DNA of 64,000 nt from Ulvibacterium sp965228935 (GCF_965228935.1 NZ_OZ245846.1:1178001-1242000); one strand, 5' to 3'; shown: positions 29,131 to 37,581, counted from the stretch's first letter. Notes: generated by a model from the letters alone, not told the origin. Made by a program: numbers and translations.

Positions 29131-30075
29131 ATGCGTAATAGATTTTTGACCTTGTTACTGTTGCTCGGTACGATAGCCTTGAAAGGTCAGGAGCTTACCA
29201 TACCCCAACTTTCCCAGTATCTGGCAGATAATCCTTTTGTGATGTCACCTACCTATGCCGGAATTGGAGATCATGTAAAAATCAGGATCAACGGGCTTAC
29301 CCAATGGGTTGGTATCAAGGATGCCCCGGACACCCAGTCCTTGGCCGCCGATATGCGAATAGGTGAAAAATCCGGTATAGGAATGCTCTTATATAATGAC
29401 AGTAATGGAGAGACCAAACAAAGAGGTGCAAGGGTTTCCTTTGCGCACCATTTGACTTTGGACCGCTATGACGATGAGTTCCTATCCTTTGGTGTTTCCT
29501 ATAATTTTAACCAGTTCCGCATTGATATTGAGAACTTTGATGCCTTAGATCCCAATGTTACGGATGACCGGGCCACGACCAACCATAACTTTGATGTTGG
29601 GGTCATGTACCGTTATGACAAATTCTATTTCAGTGCAAATGCCTCCAATTTGTTGAATAAGGATTTGGAAAGGTTCAATCCTGTCTTTGAGCCCAATAGG
29701 CTAAGAAATTATTATGTGTATACGGGTTACAGATATACCAAAAACAAAAATAGCCGATTGGAAATAGAACCATCTGTGTTTTTTCAACTTTTTGAAAGTG
29801 ATGGACGATCCGTTACCGACCTAAATGTCAAATTTAGATGGTATGATTTTGAGGATTATTACTACGCCGGGGTAACGTACAGATTTTTGAATGATCAAAT
29901 TGGCGACCCTCTGTATATCGCCCCCATCGTAGGGCTTAAAAAGAATAATTTCTATTTTGGCTATTCTTATCAGGTTATTCTTAATGAACTTCTTGGCTAT
30001 AGTACGGGAACCCATGTGGTGACCCTTGGAATAGATCTATTCCAAGGTATCAGCAATTGTAGGTGCACGTATTAA
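29131..30075 (+). CDS. PorP/SprF family type IX secretion membrane protein (SprF-like)
   Basis: The 314-residue protein has a signal peptide (MRNRFLTLLLLLGTIALKGQ) and the family hallmark LSQYLADNPFVMSPTYAGI near the N terminus. A run of amphipathic beta strands ends in GTHVVTLGIDLFQG. It starts 17 bases after the giant adhesin's stop. In Flavobacterium, SprF lies next to SprB and is needed for SprB to reach the surface, so this gene is most simply the dedicated partner of the giant adhesin. Unlike the other PorP/SprF protein of this locus it has no SPOR extension. A terminator is not obvious after the stop. Confidence 0.88.
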   Translation: MRNRFLTLLLLLGTIALKGQELTIPQLSQYLADNPFVMSPTYAGIGDHVKIRINGLTQWVGIKDAPDTQSLAADMRIGEKSGIGMLLYNDSNGETKQRGARVSFAHHLTLDRYDDEFLSFGVSYNFNQFRIDIENFDALDPNVTDDRATTNHNFDVGVMYRYDKFYFSANASNLLNKDLERFNPVFEPNRLRNYYVYTGYRYTKNKNSRLEIEPSVFFQLFESDGRSVTDLNVKFRWYDFEDYYYAGVTYRFLNDQIGDPLYIAPIVGLKKNNFYFGYSYQVILNELLGYSTGTHVVTLGIDLFQGISNCRCTY

Positions 30076-30172
30076 AAACCCACGTAGTTTTACTGAAGTA
30101 TTTGAGGTGTATGTACTTAATCCTTTTTCTCAAGGAATCCCTTAAATTTGCACTCATTTTAAATGTACTTCA

Positions 30173-30535
30173 TTGGGAAAAGTCAAAGTAGAGAATATAA
30201 GGGTCTATGGCCATCATGGTTGTTTAAAGGAGGAGACCGCGATTGGTAGCGAGTATCGCGTTGATGTTTCCATCAACGCGGATCTTTCCAAGCCCTCTTT
30301 GTCCGATCGTCTTTCGGAGACCGTGGATTATGTACATATCAACCGTATCGTAGTAGAGGAAATGAAGGTTCCTTCCAAACTTTTGGAACATGTGGCCATG
30401 CGTATCTTAAAACGTATTTTGACGGAATTGCAGATGGTAAGGAAAGCCACGGTTTCCGTGTCCAAAATAAACCCTCCCATAGGAGGGGATGTGGAAATGG
30501 TTACCGTTGTTTTAACCGAAAAAAGGATGCCTTAA
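30173..30535 (+). CDS. folB: Dihydroneopterin aldolase
   Basis: The 120-residue protein matches FolB, which cleaves 7,8-dihydroneopterin to 6-hydroxymethyl-dihydropterin in folate synthesis. Visible motifs are VYGHHGCLKEE at the N terminus, TVDYVHIN, LLEHVAMRI and the closing KINPPIGGDVEMV. No in-frame ATG precedes the conserved region. The nearest ATG (30163) is in another frame, and an in-frame stop lies at 30143. The start is therefore most likely TTG at 30173. TAAATTTG at 30143-30150 matches the -7 consensus but has no clear -33 partner. Confidence 0.93.
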   Translation: MGKVKVENIRVYGHHGCLKEETAIGSEYRVDVSINADLSKPSLSDRLSETVDYVHINRIVVEEMKVPSKLLEHVAMRILKRILTELQMVRKATVSVSKINPPIGGDVEMVTVVLTEKRMP

Positions 30536-30536
30536 G

Positions 30537-30567
30537 TTTTTCAATAGTCAAAAACATCTTACCTTTG
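30537..30567 (+). promoter_or_regulatory. Promoter of the tRNA-Cys gene
   Basis: TACCTTTG at 30560-30567 is an exact match to the Bacteroidota -7 box TAnnTTTG. TTTT at 30537-30540 is a one-mismatch -33 box at the right distance (19 bases between boxes). The predicted transcription start is a few bases upstream of the mature tRNA 5' end at 30579. Confidence 0.6.
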
Positions 30568-30578
30568 CGGTTCGTATT

Positions 30579-30649
30579 GGCATCGTGGCCGAGTGGCTAG
30601 GCACAGCTCTGCAAAAGCTTGTACAGCGGTTCGAATCCGCTCGATGCCT
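30579..30649 (+). tRNA. tRNA-Cys (GCA)
   Basis: Acceptor arms GGCATCG / CGATGCC (30579-30585 and 30642-30648) pair fully. A short D arm (GCC...GGC) follows. The anticodon loop CTGCAAA gives anticodon GCA, and the T arm is AGCGG-TTCGAAT-CCGCT. The discriminator base is T, as expected for tRNA-Cys, and CCA is not encoded. The anticodon stem CAGCT / AGCTT has a C.T mismatch at its outermost pair (27:43). Confidence 0.92.
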
Positions 30650-30653
30650 CAAC

Positions 30654-30690
30654 AAAAACCCTCCTATAACCAGGAGGGTTTTTCTTTTTG
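30654..30690 (+). terminator. Rho-independent terminator after tRNA-Cys
   Basis: A 7-base perfect stem CCCTCCT / AGGAGGG (30659-30665 and 30672-30678) with a 6-base loop is flanked by A5 upstream and T5-C-T5 downstream. It starts 5 bases after the tRNA and may serve the convergent LysE gene as well. Confidence 0.85.
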
Positions 30691-30705
30691 GAAAGATGTT
30701 TTGAA

Positions 30706-31377
30706 CTACCTTATTTGCTCTATTCTTTCGATTCCCTTTTCTATGTCAAATTTGTCCTTGGGCAAAAACCCTTTTATAATCAACACAAGTGCACATATAA
30801 TCAATATAACGCCAAGGCCCTTTTTTATCAAATGAATCCGTTTGTGGGTAAGCTTTCTTTTCAGTTGTTTGGCCAATAAAATCTTGAAAATATCGGTAAT
30901 CAAATAAGCCAGTAACATGGTAGCCAAAAAAATCAAGATACGATTGGGGTCATTATCCAAGGAGGGGCCTATAATTATCATCACCCCAAGCCAAAAAATC
31001 AAGACCCCAATATTGATGAAATTCAACAAAAATCCTTTTACGAAAAGACCCAAATAATCCCCTTTGCTGACCCTGAAGTTTGGTTTGGCTTCTTTGTTTT
31101 CCCTTTTCGAGAATACTCGAATACCATAAACCAGTAAAATCATCCCCCCGAAGACATAAAGGCCCGGTTGGTTGCTTAGGTTTTCCAGTAGCTGAAAACT
31201 ACTAAAATAGGCAATGGTAAGAAAAAAGATGTCCGCAACAATAACCCCCATATCAAAGGAAAGAGCTGCCCTAAAGCCTTTTATGGCACTTGTTTCCAAA
31301 AGCACAAAGAAAACAGGACCAATCATGAAGCTTAGTAAAAAGCCCAAAGGGATTGCCGCCTGTACATCTTCAAACAT
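30706..31377 (-). CDS. LysE/RhtB family amino-acid exporter
   Basis: The 223-residue protein has six hydrophobic helices. The family N terminus IPLGFLLSFMIGPVFFVLLE carries the GP-x(2)-F pattern of LysE proteins. A mid-protein hydrophilic loop is followed by FLLNFINIGVLIFWLG, equivalent to the conserved 'NPxxxxFW' segment. The family exports amino acids or similar small molecules through the inner membrane; the substrate here is unknown. It lies 9 bases after the GIN-domain gene on the same strand, and the pair is probably co-transcribed. Confidence 0.88.
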   Translation of the reverse strand: MFEDVQAAIPLGFLLSFMIGPVFFVLLETSAIKGFRAALSFDMGVIVADIFFLTIAYFSSFQLLENLSNQPGLYVFGGMILLVYGIRVFSKRENKEAKPNFRVSKGDYLGLFVKGFLLNFINIGVLIFWLGVMIIIGPSLDNDPNRILIFLATMLLAYLITDIFKILLAKQLKRKLTHKRIHLIKKGLGVILIICALVLIIKGFLPKDKFDIEKGIERIEQIR

Positions 31378-31386
31378 GAAATTTGC

Positions 31387-32067
31387 TTACATTCGGATTA
31401 TTTTTCCACCAAATACGGTTTTTTCATCCATTTTTGCCGGGTTTCCATGAACCAGTACTTCTCCTCCTGCCTTTACAGTGGCCTTTACATAGTTTGATGC
31501 GTATATTTCCGCTTTTGATCCGGCATTTACATTGACCGTGGAAAACCCAGTTTTTAAATCCTTTCCTTCATATACGCCTCCAGTGTTAATGGCCACATCC
31601 TGTAAATCGGATGAACCATTGGCTTCAATTACACCACCCGTTACGGCCTTTATGAGTAACTGTTCCACCTCTGCCTTTATGGACAATTCTCCACCTTCTT
31701 GAGCTCTAAGCTCCAAAACATCCTGTTCTATAGTCTCCTGGGAAGTAATACGGGCATCTTCATTTACATCGATAATGACCAATTTCTCCGTATAGTATAA
31801 ATCTATAAATGTTCGGTAACCACTAAAAATCTTATCTATTTGCATCCGCAGCTTTAAGGTGCCACCATTGTTTACAACGGCCACTTTTTCGGTATTGGCT
31901 CCGGTAATGACCGCTCTATTTACATCGGATTTGATAAGATTTACCGATAATCCATCAAAGGCCTTTACCTGGGTAAATTTATTCAATTCCTTTGTAAGTT
32001 TCTCATTTTGAGCACTTATCAATTGAAAATTGCATACTAGTACCATTAGCCATATCGACTTTTTCAT
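31387..32067 (-). CDS. GIN-domain (DUF2807) secreted protein
   Basis: The protein has 226 residues from the ATG at 32067, which starts a signal peptide (MKKSIWLMVLVCNFQLISAQ). An upstream in-frame ATG at 32088 would put seven polar residues before it and is rejected. The rest is a putative auto-transporter adhesin head (GIN) domain of right-handed beta-helix type, with repeated V-x-A-x-x-G turns (INTGGVYEGKDL, VNAGSKAEIYASNYV, VKAGGEVLVHG). Such proteins are common, secreted or periplasmic, and of unknown function. It is the first gene of a likely pair with the LysE exporter. Confidence 0.82.
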   Translation of the reverse strand: MKKSIWLMVLVCNFQLISAQNEKLTKELNKFTQVKAFDGLSVNLIKSDVNRAVITGANTEKVAVVNNGGTLKLRMQIDKIFSGYRTFIDLYYTEKLVIIDVNEDARITSQETIEQDVLELRAQEGGELSIKAEVEQLLIKAVTGGVIEANGSSDLQDVAINTGGVYEGKDLKTGFSTVNVNAGSKAEIYASNYVKATVKAGGEVLVHGNPAKMDEKTVFGGKIIRM

Positions 32068-32124
32068 GATATCAGTTTTTAGGTACAATCTTTTTCTCTA
32101 AAACAAAATCTATTCCAAAAACAA

Positions 32125-34323
32125 TTAGTGTTCATGCTTACCTAGGAGTGAAAAGTCCAAATGCCTTTTTATCAAATCCGTTTTCTTTACCATTACGATA
32201 ACTTCATCACCCAGTTGATACATTTCCTTGGTCCGCTCTCCCACCAATGCATACTCCTTTTCATCAAAGATATAATAATCACCTATTATATCCCGTATGC
32301 GTACCATTCCCTCACATTTATTCTCGATAATCTCAACATAGATGCCCCATTCCGTTACACCGCTTATCACACCAATAAATTCTTGATCTTGATGATCTTG
32401 CATAAACTTGATCTGCATATATTTAATGGAGTCTCTTTCCGCATTAGCCGCCAAGTTTTCCATATCCGATGAATGTTTGCAACGTTCCTCATAGAGCTCG
32501 GAATTAGGGGATTTGCCTTTATCCAAATAATGCTGCAAAAGCCGATGCACCATTACATCCGGATATCTTCTTATGGGCGAGGTGAAATGGGTATAGTAAT
32601 CGAAGGCCAAACCATAGTGCCCGATGTTTTCAGTAGTATAAATTGCTTTGCTCATACTTCGTATGGCCAAAGTATCCACTAAATTCTGTTCCTTTTTACC
32701 CTTTACATCCTCCAGAAGTTTGTTCAATGAAGCGCTAATAGACTTTTTGTCCTTGAAATTTAGCTTATGCCCAAATCGAGAGATAATCCCGTTCAAGGCC
32801 AATAATTTATCCTCGTCCGGATTATCGTGCACCCTATATACGAAGGTCTTTTTAGGCTTTTGTATTCCTATATATTCCGCTACTTTTTTATTGGCCAATA
32901 ACATAAACTCCTCAATAAGCTTATTGGCATCCTTTGCTTCCTTAAAGTATACACTCTCTGGCTCATTATCTTCGGTAAGGTTAAATCGTACTTCTACCTT
33001 ATCAAATGAAATGGCTCCCTCATCCATTCGCTTTTGCCGCATGGTTTTGGCCAAATCGTCCAAAATAAGAACCGCCTCTACTATTTCATCGGAGACGGTA
33101 TACTCTTTTTCTCGAATCGATACTTCCCTAGGAATATGGACTTCTCTATTTTCTATGATATGTTGCGCCTCTTCATAGGCAAAACGTTCATTGGAATTTA
33201 TTACCGTACGGCCAAACCATTGGCTCCTTAACTCCGCTTTCTTTGTCATTTCAAAAATAGCGGAGAAGGTATATTTTTCTTCATTGGGTCGCAGGGAACA
33301 GGCATTGTTGGACAAGATTTCCGGTAACATGGGAACCACCCTGTCCACCAAATAAACAGATGTAGCCCGTTCATAGGCCTCATCATCCAAAACGGTATTC
33401 GGTTTTACATAGTGGGAAACATCCGCTATATGCACTCCAATTTCATAGTTTCCATTATCCAAAACCCTAAAGGATAAAGCATCATCAAAATCCTTGGCAT
33501 CCTTTGGGTCTATGGTAAAGGTGAGGGTATCCCTCATATCACGTCGCTTCGCGATTTCCTCAGCCTTTATAGTGGTGTCCAACTTTTTTGAGAAGTGTTC
33601 CACCTCCTTAGGAAATTCATAGGGAAGACCGTATTCCGCCAAAATCGAATGAATTTCCGTATGGTGCTCCCCTGGCTTTCCTAATACATCGATAATCCTA
33701 CCGTAAGGTGAATCTGCGTCCTCCGGCCAATCGGTCATTTCTACAATTACTTTATCCCCATCATTGACCTTTAGATTCTTGAGCCGTTCCTTGGGTACAA
33801 AGATGTCGGTATACATACCAATGTCCTTAGGTCGCACAAAGGCAAAATTTCGCTGAATATCCGCTATCCCAACAAATTCAGTTTTATGGCGTTTCAATAC
33901 CTTGATGATTTCCCCTTCCAATTTCTTTCCCTTTCTACTGGGAGAAACGTACACCTCTACCTTATCCTTATGAAAAGCCTTGTTCAACTTATTATATGGA
34001 ACAAAGACATCCTCATCGCTCCCTTCGATTATCACATAGGCATTCCCTCTTCCAGTGATATCCACAATTCCGGTAAGATGGGATTTAGAGTTTTCAATAG
34101 CTTTGTAACTGCCTCGGTCTATTTCTAAAATTCTCTTTTTTTCCTTTAGCTGTCCCAACCTCTTGATCAGCGCATTTCTATCCTGGGTATCGGTAACCCC
34201 TATTTTAGCGGCTATTTGTTTATAGTTGAAGCTCTTTTTGGGCTCTCTTTCAAGAACAGTAAAAATACCTTTGGTAATTTCATTTCTTCTATGATTTCTA
34301 GCCTTCTTTTTTCTTCTTGACAT
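32125..34323 (-). CDS. rnr: Ribonuclease R
   Basis: The 732-residue protein is a processive 3'-5' exoribonuclease of the RNB family. It has a basic N terminus (MSRRKKKARNHRRNE) and a winged-helix region (about 15-70). Cold-shock-type OB folds follow (about 70-230), then the RNB catalytic domain with acidic motif TIDPKDAKDFDDA at about 270-282, and a C-terminal S1 domain (EFIGVISGVTEWGIYVEI). The length is normal for RNase R. It degrades structured RNA and takes part in rRNA quality control. It starts at ATG 34323 and has its own candidate promoter upstream. Confidence 0.96.
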   Translation of the reverse strand: MSRRKKKARNHRRNEITKGIFTVLEREPKKSFNYKQIAAKIGVTDTQDRNALIKRLGQLKEKKRILEIDRGSYKAIENSKSHLTGIVDITGRGNAYVIIEGSDEDVFVPYNKLNKAFHKDKVEVYVSPSRKGKKLEGEIIKVLKRHKTEFVGIADIQRNFAFVRPKDIGMYTDIFVPKERLKNLKVNDGDKVIVEMTDWPEDADSPYGRIIDVLGKPGEHHTEIHSILAEYGLPYEFPKEVEHFSKKLDTTIKAEEIAKRRDMRDTLTFTIDPKDAKDFDDALSFRVLDNGNYEIGVHIADVSHYVKPNTVLDDEAYERATSVYLVDRVVPMLPEILSNNACSLRPNEEKYTFSAIFEMTKKAELRSQWFGRTVINSNERFAYEEAQHIIENREVHIPREVSIREKEYTVSDEIVEAVLILDDLAKTMRQKRMDEGAISFDKVEVRFNLTEDNEPESVYFKEAKDANKLIEEFMLLANKKVAEYIGIQKPKKTFVYRVHDNPDEDKLLALNGIISRFGHKLNFKDKKSISASLNKLLEDVKGKKEQNLVDTLAIRSMSKAIYTTENIGHYGLAFDYYTHFTSPIRRYPDVMVHRLLQHYLDKGKSPNSELYEERCKHSSDMENLAANAERDSIKYMQIKFMQDHQDQEFIGVISGVTEWGIYVEIIENKCEGMVRIRDIIGDYYIFDEKEYALVGERTKEMYQLGDEVIVMVKKTDLIKRHLDFSLLGKHEH

Positions 34324-34348
34324 TCATTTTTATTTGCATCGAAAATTA

Positions 34349-34378
34349 CAAATTATAATCCACTACCCACTTTCCAAA
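34349..34378 (-). promoter_or_regulatory. Candidate promoter of rnr
   Basis: On the minus strand TTTG (34378-34375) is followed after a 22-base gap by TTTG inside TTATAATTTG (ending at 34349). This is one base short of the ideal TTTG / TAnnTTTG geometry. The rnr ATG is about 26 bases downstream. Confidence 0.4.
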
Positions 34379-34584
34379 TTCATTCAAAAAAAAATAGATC
34401 TGTTTATTAACAGTAATACATAGTATTCGTATTTCTTTTTTAGATTTTAAAACAAAATTGATAATGATTATAGGATGTTAATAGTGGGCAAAAATTAAAT
34501 CCCTAAAATTTGCTTTGAACCGAATTACTTTTTTGTCGACATTTTTTACCATAGTCTTGCTTTTCAGAATCAACGGATTATACC

Positions 34585-34608
34585 AGTTATCAAAATAAGT
34601 TGATAACT
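34585..34608. repeat. Inverted repeat AGTTATCA / TGATAACT
   Basis: Two perfect 8-base arms (34585-34592 and 34601-34608) flank an 8-base spacer. The 16-base centre-to-centre spacing suits a dimeric regulator. No T-run follows, so a terminator is unlikely. Confidence 0.45.
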
Positions 34609-34792
34609 TGTCTCAACATGATTTTTTTGAAAATTTAATGTTATTTTAATGTTAATTAGGTTAGGGAATTGTGGTTATAGCATGCTTTAAATTTTTTAAA
34701 TATTTTTTGCCTATTCTAGGCATTGTTTTGTAAAGCGAATTTCAAGATAGATGGCAAAATTTTAAAAGCAACTTTTTTACGAATCTTATGAA

Positions 34793-34824
34793 CAGGTAAT
34801 GAATTGATAATTGCAGGTAATGAA
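34793..34824. repeat. Direct repeats CAGGTAATGAA, 21 bases apart
   Basis: CAGGTAATGAA occurs at 34793-34803 and 34814-34824, a phase of two helical turns, about 50 bases upstream of the rpiB -7 box. The spacing suggests a tandem activator site; this is inference. Confidence 0.45.
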
Positions 34825-34845
34825 CAAATGGAGAAACGTTTTAGA

Positions 34846-34878
34846 TTTATCGTGCTAGCTCCGTATTTTGTACATTTG
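34846..34878 (+). promoter_or_regulatory. Candidate promoter of rpiB
   Basis: TACATTTG at 34871-34878 matches the -7 consensus TAnnTTTG exactly. TTTA at 34846-34849 is a one-mismatch -33 box, 21 bases upstream. The leader would be about 18 bases. Confidence 0.5.
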
Positions 34879-34901
34879 TTTATAAATCAAATTGCTATAC
34901 C

Positions 34902-35333
34902 ATGAAGATATCCATAGGAAACGACCATGCCGGAACGGAGTATAAGTTGGCCGTAATCGGGCTTTTGAAATCAATGGGCAAAGAAGTGATAAATCATGGG
35001 ACCGATGGTGCCGATGGTGTGGATTACCCGGATTTTGTACATCCAGTGGCAGAAGATGTGGAAAGTGGCAAAGCGGACTATGGCATTGTTGTTTGTGGTA
35101 GCGGCAATGGTGCATCCATGACGGCAAACAAGCATCAGAAGATACGCTGTGCCTTGTGTTGGAACAAGGAAATTGTGGAACTGGCCAGGGAACATAATGA
35201 TGCCAACATCCTTAGTTTACCCGCTCGGTTCATTTCATTGCCCCAGGCATTACAAATGGTAAAGACTTTTTTTAGTACGGAATTTGCCGGTGGTCGTCAT
35301 GAAAGGAGAATAGAAAAGATTCCTTGTAAGTAA
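34902..35333 (+). CDS. rpiB: Ribose-5-phosphate isomerase B
   Basis: The 143-residue protein belongs to the RpiB/LacAB family, which interconverts ribose 5-phosphate and ribulose 5-phosphate. Visible features are the N-terminal GNDHAGTEYK, the catalytic Cys in VVCGSGNGASM, and the GGRHERRI segment that binds phosphate. The length is standard. It precedes the cation diffusion facilitator by 32 bases, and the two may be co-transcribed without any functional link that can be seen. Confidence 0.94.
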   Translation: MKISIGNDHAGTEYKLAVIGLLKSMGKEVINHGTDGADGVDYPDFVHPVAEDVESGKADYGIVVCGSGNGASMTANKHQKIRCALCWNKEIVELAREHNDANILSLPARFISLPQALQMVKTFFSTEFAGGRHERRIEKIPCK

Positions 35334-35365
35334 TCAATCAGGCCAAAAGTTTTTGAACAGTAATA

Positions 35366-36274
35366 ATGGGGCATATACATCATAATCACTCCCATCCTGA
35401 TGTAAAGGGCAGAAACCTCATTATTTCCATATTTCTGAATATACTTATTACTGTTTCCCAGGTTATAGGAGGCTTGGTCTCGGGAAGTCTCGCTTTACTT
35501 TCCGATGCACTTCACAACTTTAGCGATGTAATGTCCTTGGTTATAAGTTATATTGCCAACGTACTTTCCAAAAAAGAGGCCTCCACGAATAAGACTTTTG
35601 GTTATAAGCGTGCCGAAATAATTGCAGCGTTCGTAAATTCGGCAACACTTATTGTTGTTGCCCTTGTTTTGATAAAGGAAGCTGTGGAACGTTTCTTAAG
35701 TCCCCAAGAAATAGAATCCGATTTGGTGATTTGGTTATCCTTATTGGGGATTGCCGCAAACGGCTTTAGCGTTTTTCTTTTAAAAGGTACGGCAAGTAGT
35801 AATATGAATATGAAATCGGCCTATTTGCACTTATTAACGGATATGATGGCTTCAATCGCCGTTCTGATCGGTGGGCTGCTCATGAAATTTTATCAAGTAT
35901 ATTGGGTAGATACCGCCCTAACTTTGGCGATAGCGTTGTATCTTATTTATATGGGATACGATCTTCTTAAGAATTCAACACGGGTACTGATGTTGTTTAC
36001 GCCCCATACGATTCAGGTTCAAAAAATTGTGGAAACCATTAAGCGGATAGGACCTGTGCGAAATGTGCACCATGTCCATATTTGGCAATTGAACGAGGAT
36101 GAGGTACATCTTGAGGCCCATATAGATTTTAAGGAGGATATAAAATTATCCGAATTTGATATTATTTTGGAACGGATAGAGGAGGAGATGTACCATAAAT
36201 ATGGTATAAATCATGTAAATATTCAACCAGAATTTGGTAAGTGCGATAGTAAAAATGTAATTGTTCAGGATTAA
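35366..36274 (+). CDS. Cation diffusion facilitator (CzcD/ZnT-like)
   Basis: The 302-residue protein starts with a His-rich tail (HIHHNHSHPD). Six membrane segments follow, with the metal-site motifs DALHNFSD (TM2, HxxxD) and HLLTDMMAS (TM5, HxxxD). A cytoplasmic C-terminal domain contains VHHVHIWQL and LEAHIDF. This is the CzcD-type branch that exports zinc and sometimes cobalt, cadmium or iron by proton antiport. The stop overlaps the next ATG (TAATG at 36274), so the GNAT gene is translationally coupled. Confidence 0.94.
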   Translation: MGHIHHNHSHPDVKGRNLIISIFLNILITVSQVIGGLVSGSLALLSDALHNFSDVMSLVISYIANVLSKKEASTNKTFGYKRAEIIAAFVNSATLIVVALVLIKEAVERFLSPQEIESDLVIWLSLLGIAANGFSVFLLKGTASSNMNMKSAYLHLLTDMMASIAVLIGGLLMKFYQVYWVDTALTLAIALYLIYMGYDLLKNSTRVLMLFTPHTIQVQKIVETIKRIGPVRNVHHVHIWQLNEDEVHLEAHIDFKEDIKLSEFDIILERIEEEMYHKYGINHVNIQPEFGKCDSKNVIVQD

Positions 36275-36717
36275 TGCTACATATCTCCGTAAAAGGTTTT
36301 CAAGAACTTTCCAATACCGAATTATATGGCATTTTGCGATTGCGCTCCGAGGTTTTCGTTGTTGAGCAGCAATGTGTTTATCAAGATTTGGATGAAAAAG
36401 ACCAAAAGGCACTTCACATAGTCGGTCATAAGGGAGGAAATGTGGTTGCCTACACACGCATATTTAGACCGGGTGATTATGTGGATACCGCCAGTATCGG
36501 AAGGGTAGTGGTCAGGGCATCGGAACGTAAATACGGTTATGGAAAGGAAATTATGAAAGCATCCATACGAGCTATTGAGGAGCACTTTGGTGAAAGAAAA
36601 ATACATGTTTCAGCGCAGTTATATTTGGAACGCTTTTATCATGAACTGGGATTTGAACAGATAGGGAAGGGATATCTGGAAGATGGAATTCCGCATATTG
36701 GCATGTTACGGAAATGA
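36274..36717 (+). CDS. ElaA-type GNAT N-acetyltransferase
   Basis: The 147-residue protein has the ElaA signature RSEVFVVEQQCVYQDLDEKD in the first third. The GNAT acetyl-CoA motif is IGRVVVRASERKYGYGKEIM. The conserved closing segment is ERFYHELGFEQIGKGYLEDGIPHIGM. Substrates of ElaA proteins are not established. It overlaps the upstream transporter by one base. Confidence 0.9.
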   Translation: MLHISVKGFQELSNTELYGILRLRSEVFVVEQQCVYQDLDEKDQKALHIVGHKGGNVVAYTRIFRPGDYVDTASIGRVVVRASERKYGYGKEIMKASIRAIEEHFGERKIHVSAQLYLERFYHELGFEQIGKGYLEDGIPHIGMLRK

Positions 36718-36770
36718 ACAATGCCGGTTACAATTAGGTAATCCTCATTGGCCAGGGTTGTTTCGTTTTC

Positions 36771-37145
36771 TTAAATCTTAATGGGCTCCTTGTTGGAAAG
36801 ATTAATTTCCTCCAAAAGCGTATCCGTAAATCTGTAATGTCCTTTTGTAGTTATAATTCGGAACCTCTCGGACTTCATACGGGTAAGGGTGTCCAAAAAC
36901 AGCCATTTTGTTTTCAGCAAACGTGGTTTTTCCGATTTTAGGCTAATATCAAAGAAATACTTTATACCATTTTTAACGGCAACGATATCCGGTGTAATCC
37001 GGTTCCCGCTCTCTTTTCTAAGATAGGATTTTGGACTTTCATAACCCTCCAAATCCGCCTTGATGTTCTCAAATCCCGTAGCCTCTAGATAATGGATGGA
37101 TTTTTCCAAAAACTTCCTGTTCTCCAATTTTTCCAGACGTATCAT
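36771..37145 (-). CDS. Conserved-looking hypothetical protein, possible nuclease-like fold
   Basis: The protein has 124 residues from the ATG at 37145 (MIRLEKLENRKFLEKSIHYL). An in-frame ATG 12 codons upstream adds a hydrophobic tail of doubtful value. I do not recognise a family. It is mixed alpha/beta, and a middle segment, TPDIVAVKNGIKYFFDISLK, loosely recalls a PD-(D/E)xK core, though the last motif reads DIS-x-K and not (D/E)xK. A C-terminal KTKWLFLDTLTRMKSE is conserved-looking. It is convergent with the GNAT gene and on the same strand as the ABM and methyltransferase genes, separated by 139 bases. Confidence 0.6.
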   Translation of the reverse strand: MIRLEKLENRKFLEKSIHYLEATGFENIKADLEGYESPKSYLRKESGNRITPDIVAVKNGIKYFFDISLKSEKPRLLKTKWLFLDTLTRMKSERFRIITTKGHYRFTDTLLEEINLSNKEPIKI

Positions 37146-37284
37146 AAGAGATAAAATAATGGAAAAAAATGGCAATTCCAAATTTTATATGCTGATTAAC
37201 AGTAACTTATGACTAAAAACATAAAAATCCGATTATTGTTCACCCTTATTTTTTCTGTTTGAATGCACCGGAAATATGGAGGTA

Positions 37285-37581
37285 CTAACCAATACGGGTC
37301 ATTTCGTTTAGCGTAAATTCCTCGATAGCACCTTCCGTAGCTTTTCTATAATCGGAAATATGGGAATTATTTATATGCTTTTGCCATAATTCCCGAGTAG
37401 TCCAGTTCTCGTAGAATAGAAATAGATTTTTGTTTTCATTATCCTGATGCAGGTCATAGTCGATACAACCCTCTTCCTTTCGGGTAATTTCAATTAATTT
37501 GAGAAGTTCGTTTTTAACGAATTCCTTCTTTTCGGGTTTGACCAAAATTCTTGCAATGACCGTTAATTGATTGCTATCCAT
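37285..37581 (-). CDS. ABM-family putative quinol monooxygenase
   Basis: The 98-residue protein has the antibiotic-biosynthesis-monooxygenase fold. The features are VIARILVKPEKKEFVKNELL, the signature EEGCIDYDLHQ, and FLFYENWTTRELWQKHINN. This matches YgiN-like quinol monooxygenases, small dimeric ferredoxin-like enzymes acting without cofactors. The gene follows the methyltransferase by 32 bases on the same strand, which suggests a shared transcript, but no functional link is evident. Confidence 0.88.
   Translation of the reverse strand: MDSNQLTVIARILVKPEKKEFVKNELLKLIEITRKEEGCIDYDLHQDNENKNLFLFYENWTTRELWQKHINNSHISDYRKATEGAIEEFTLNEMTRIG

Larger units (their letters stand above)
34324..34901. 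other. AT-rich intergenic region between rnr and rpiB
   Basis: This 578-base stretch is strongly AT-rich and has no convincing frame. It holds a candidate rnr promoter, a candidate rpiB promoter, an 8+8 inverted repeat, and a pair of 11-base direct repeats, each listed separately. No tRNA or known structured RNA was recognised. Confidence 0.6.

Noticed and set aside
30163..30165. ATG at 30163 as the folB start
   Set aside because: It is in a different frame from the conserved FolB sequence.
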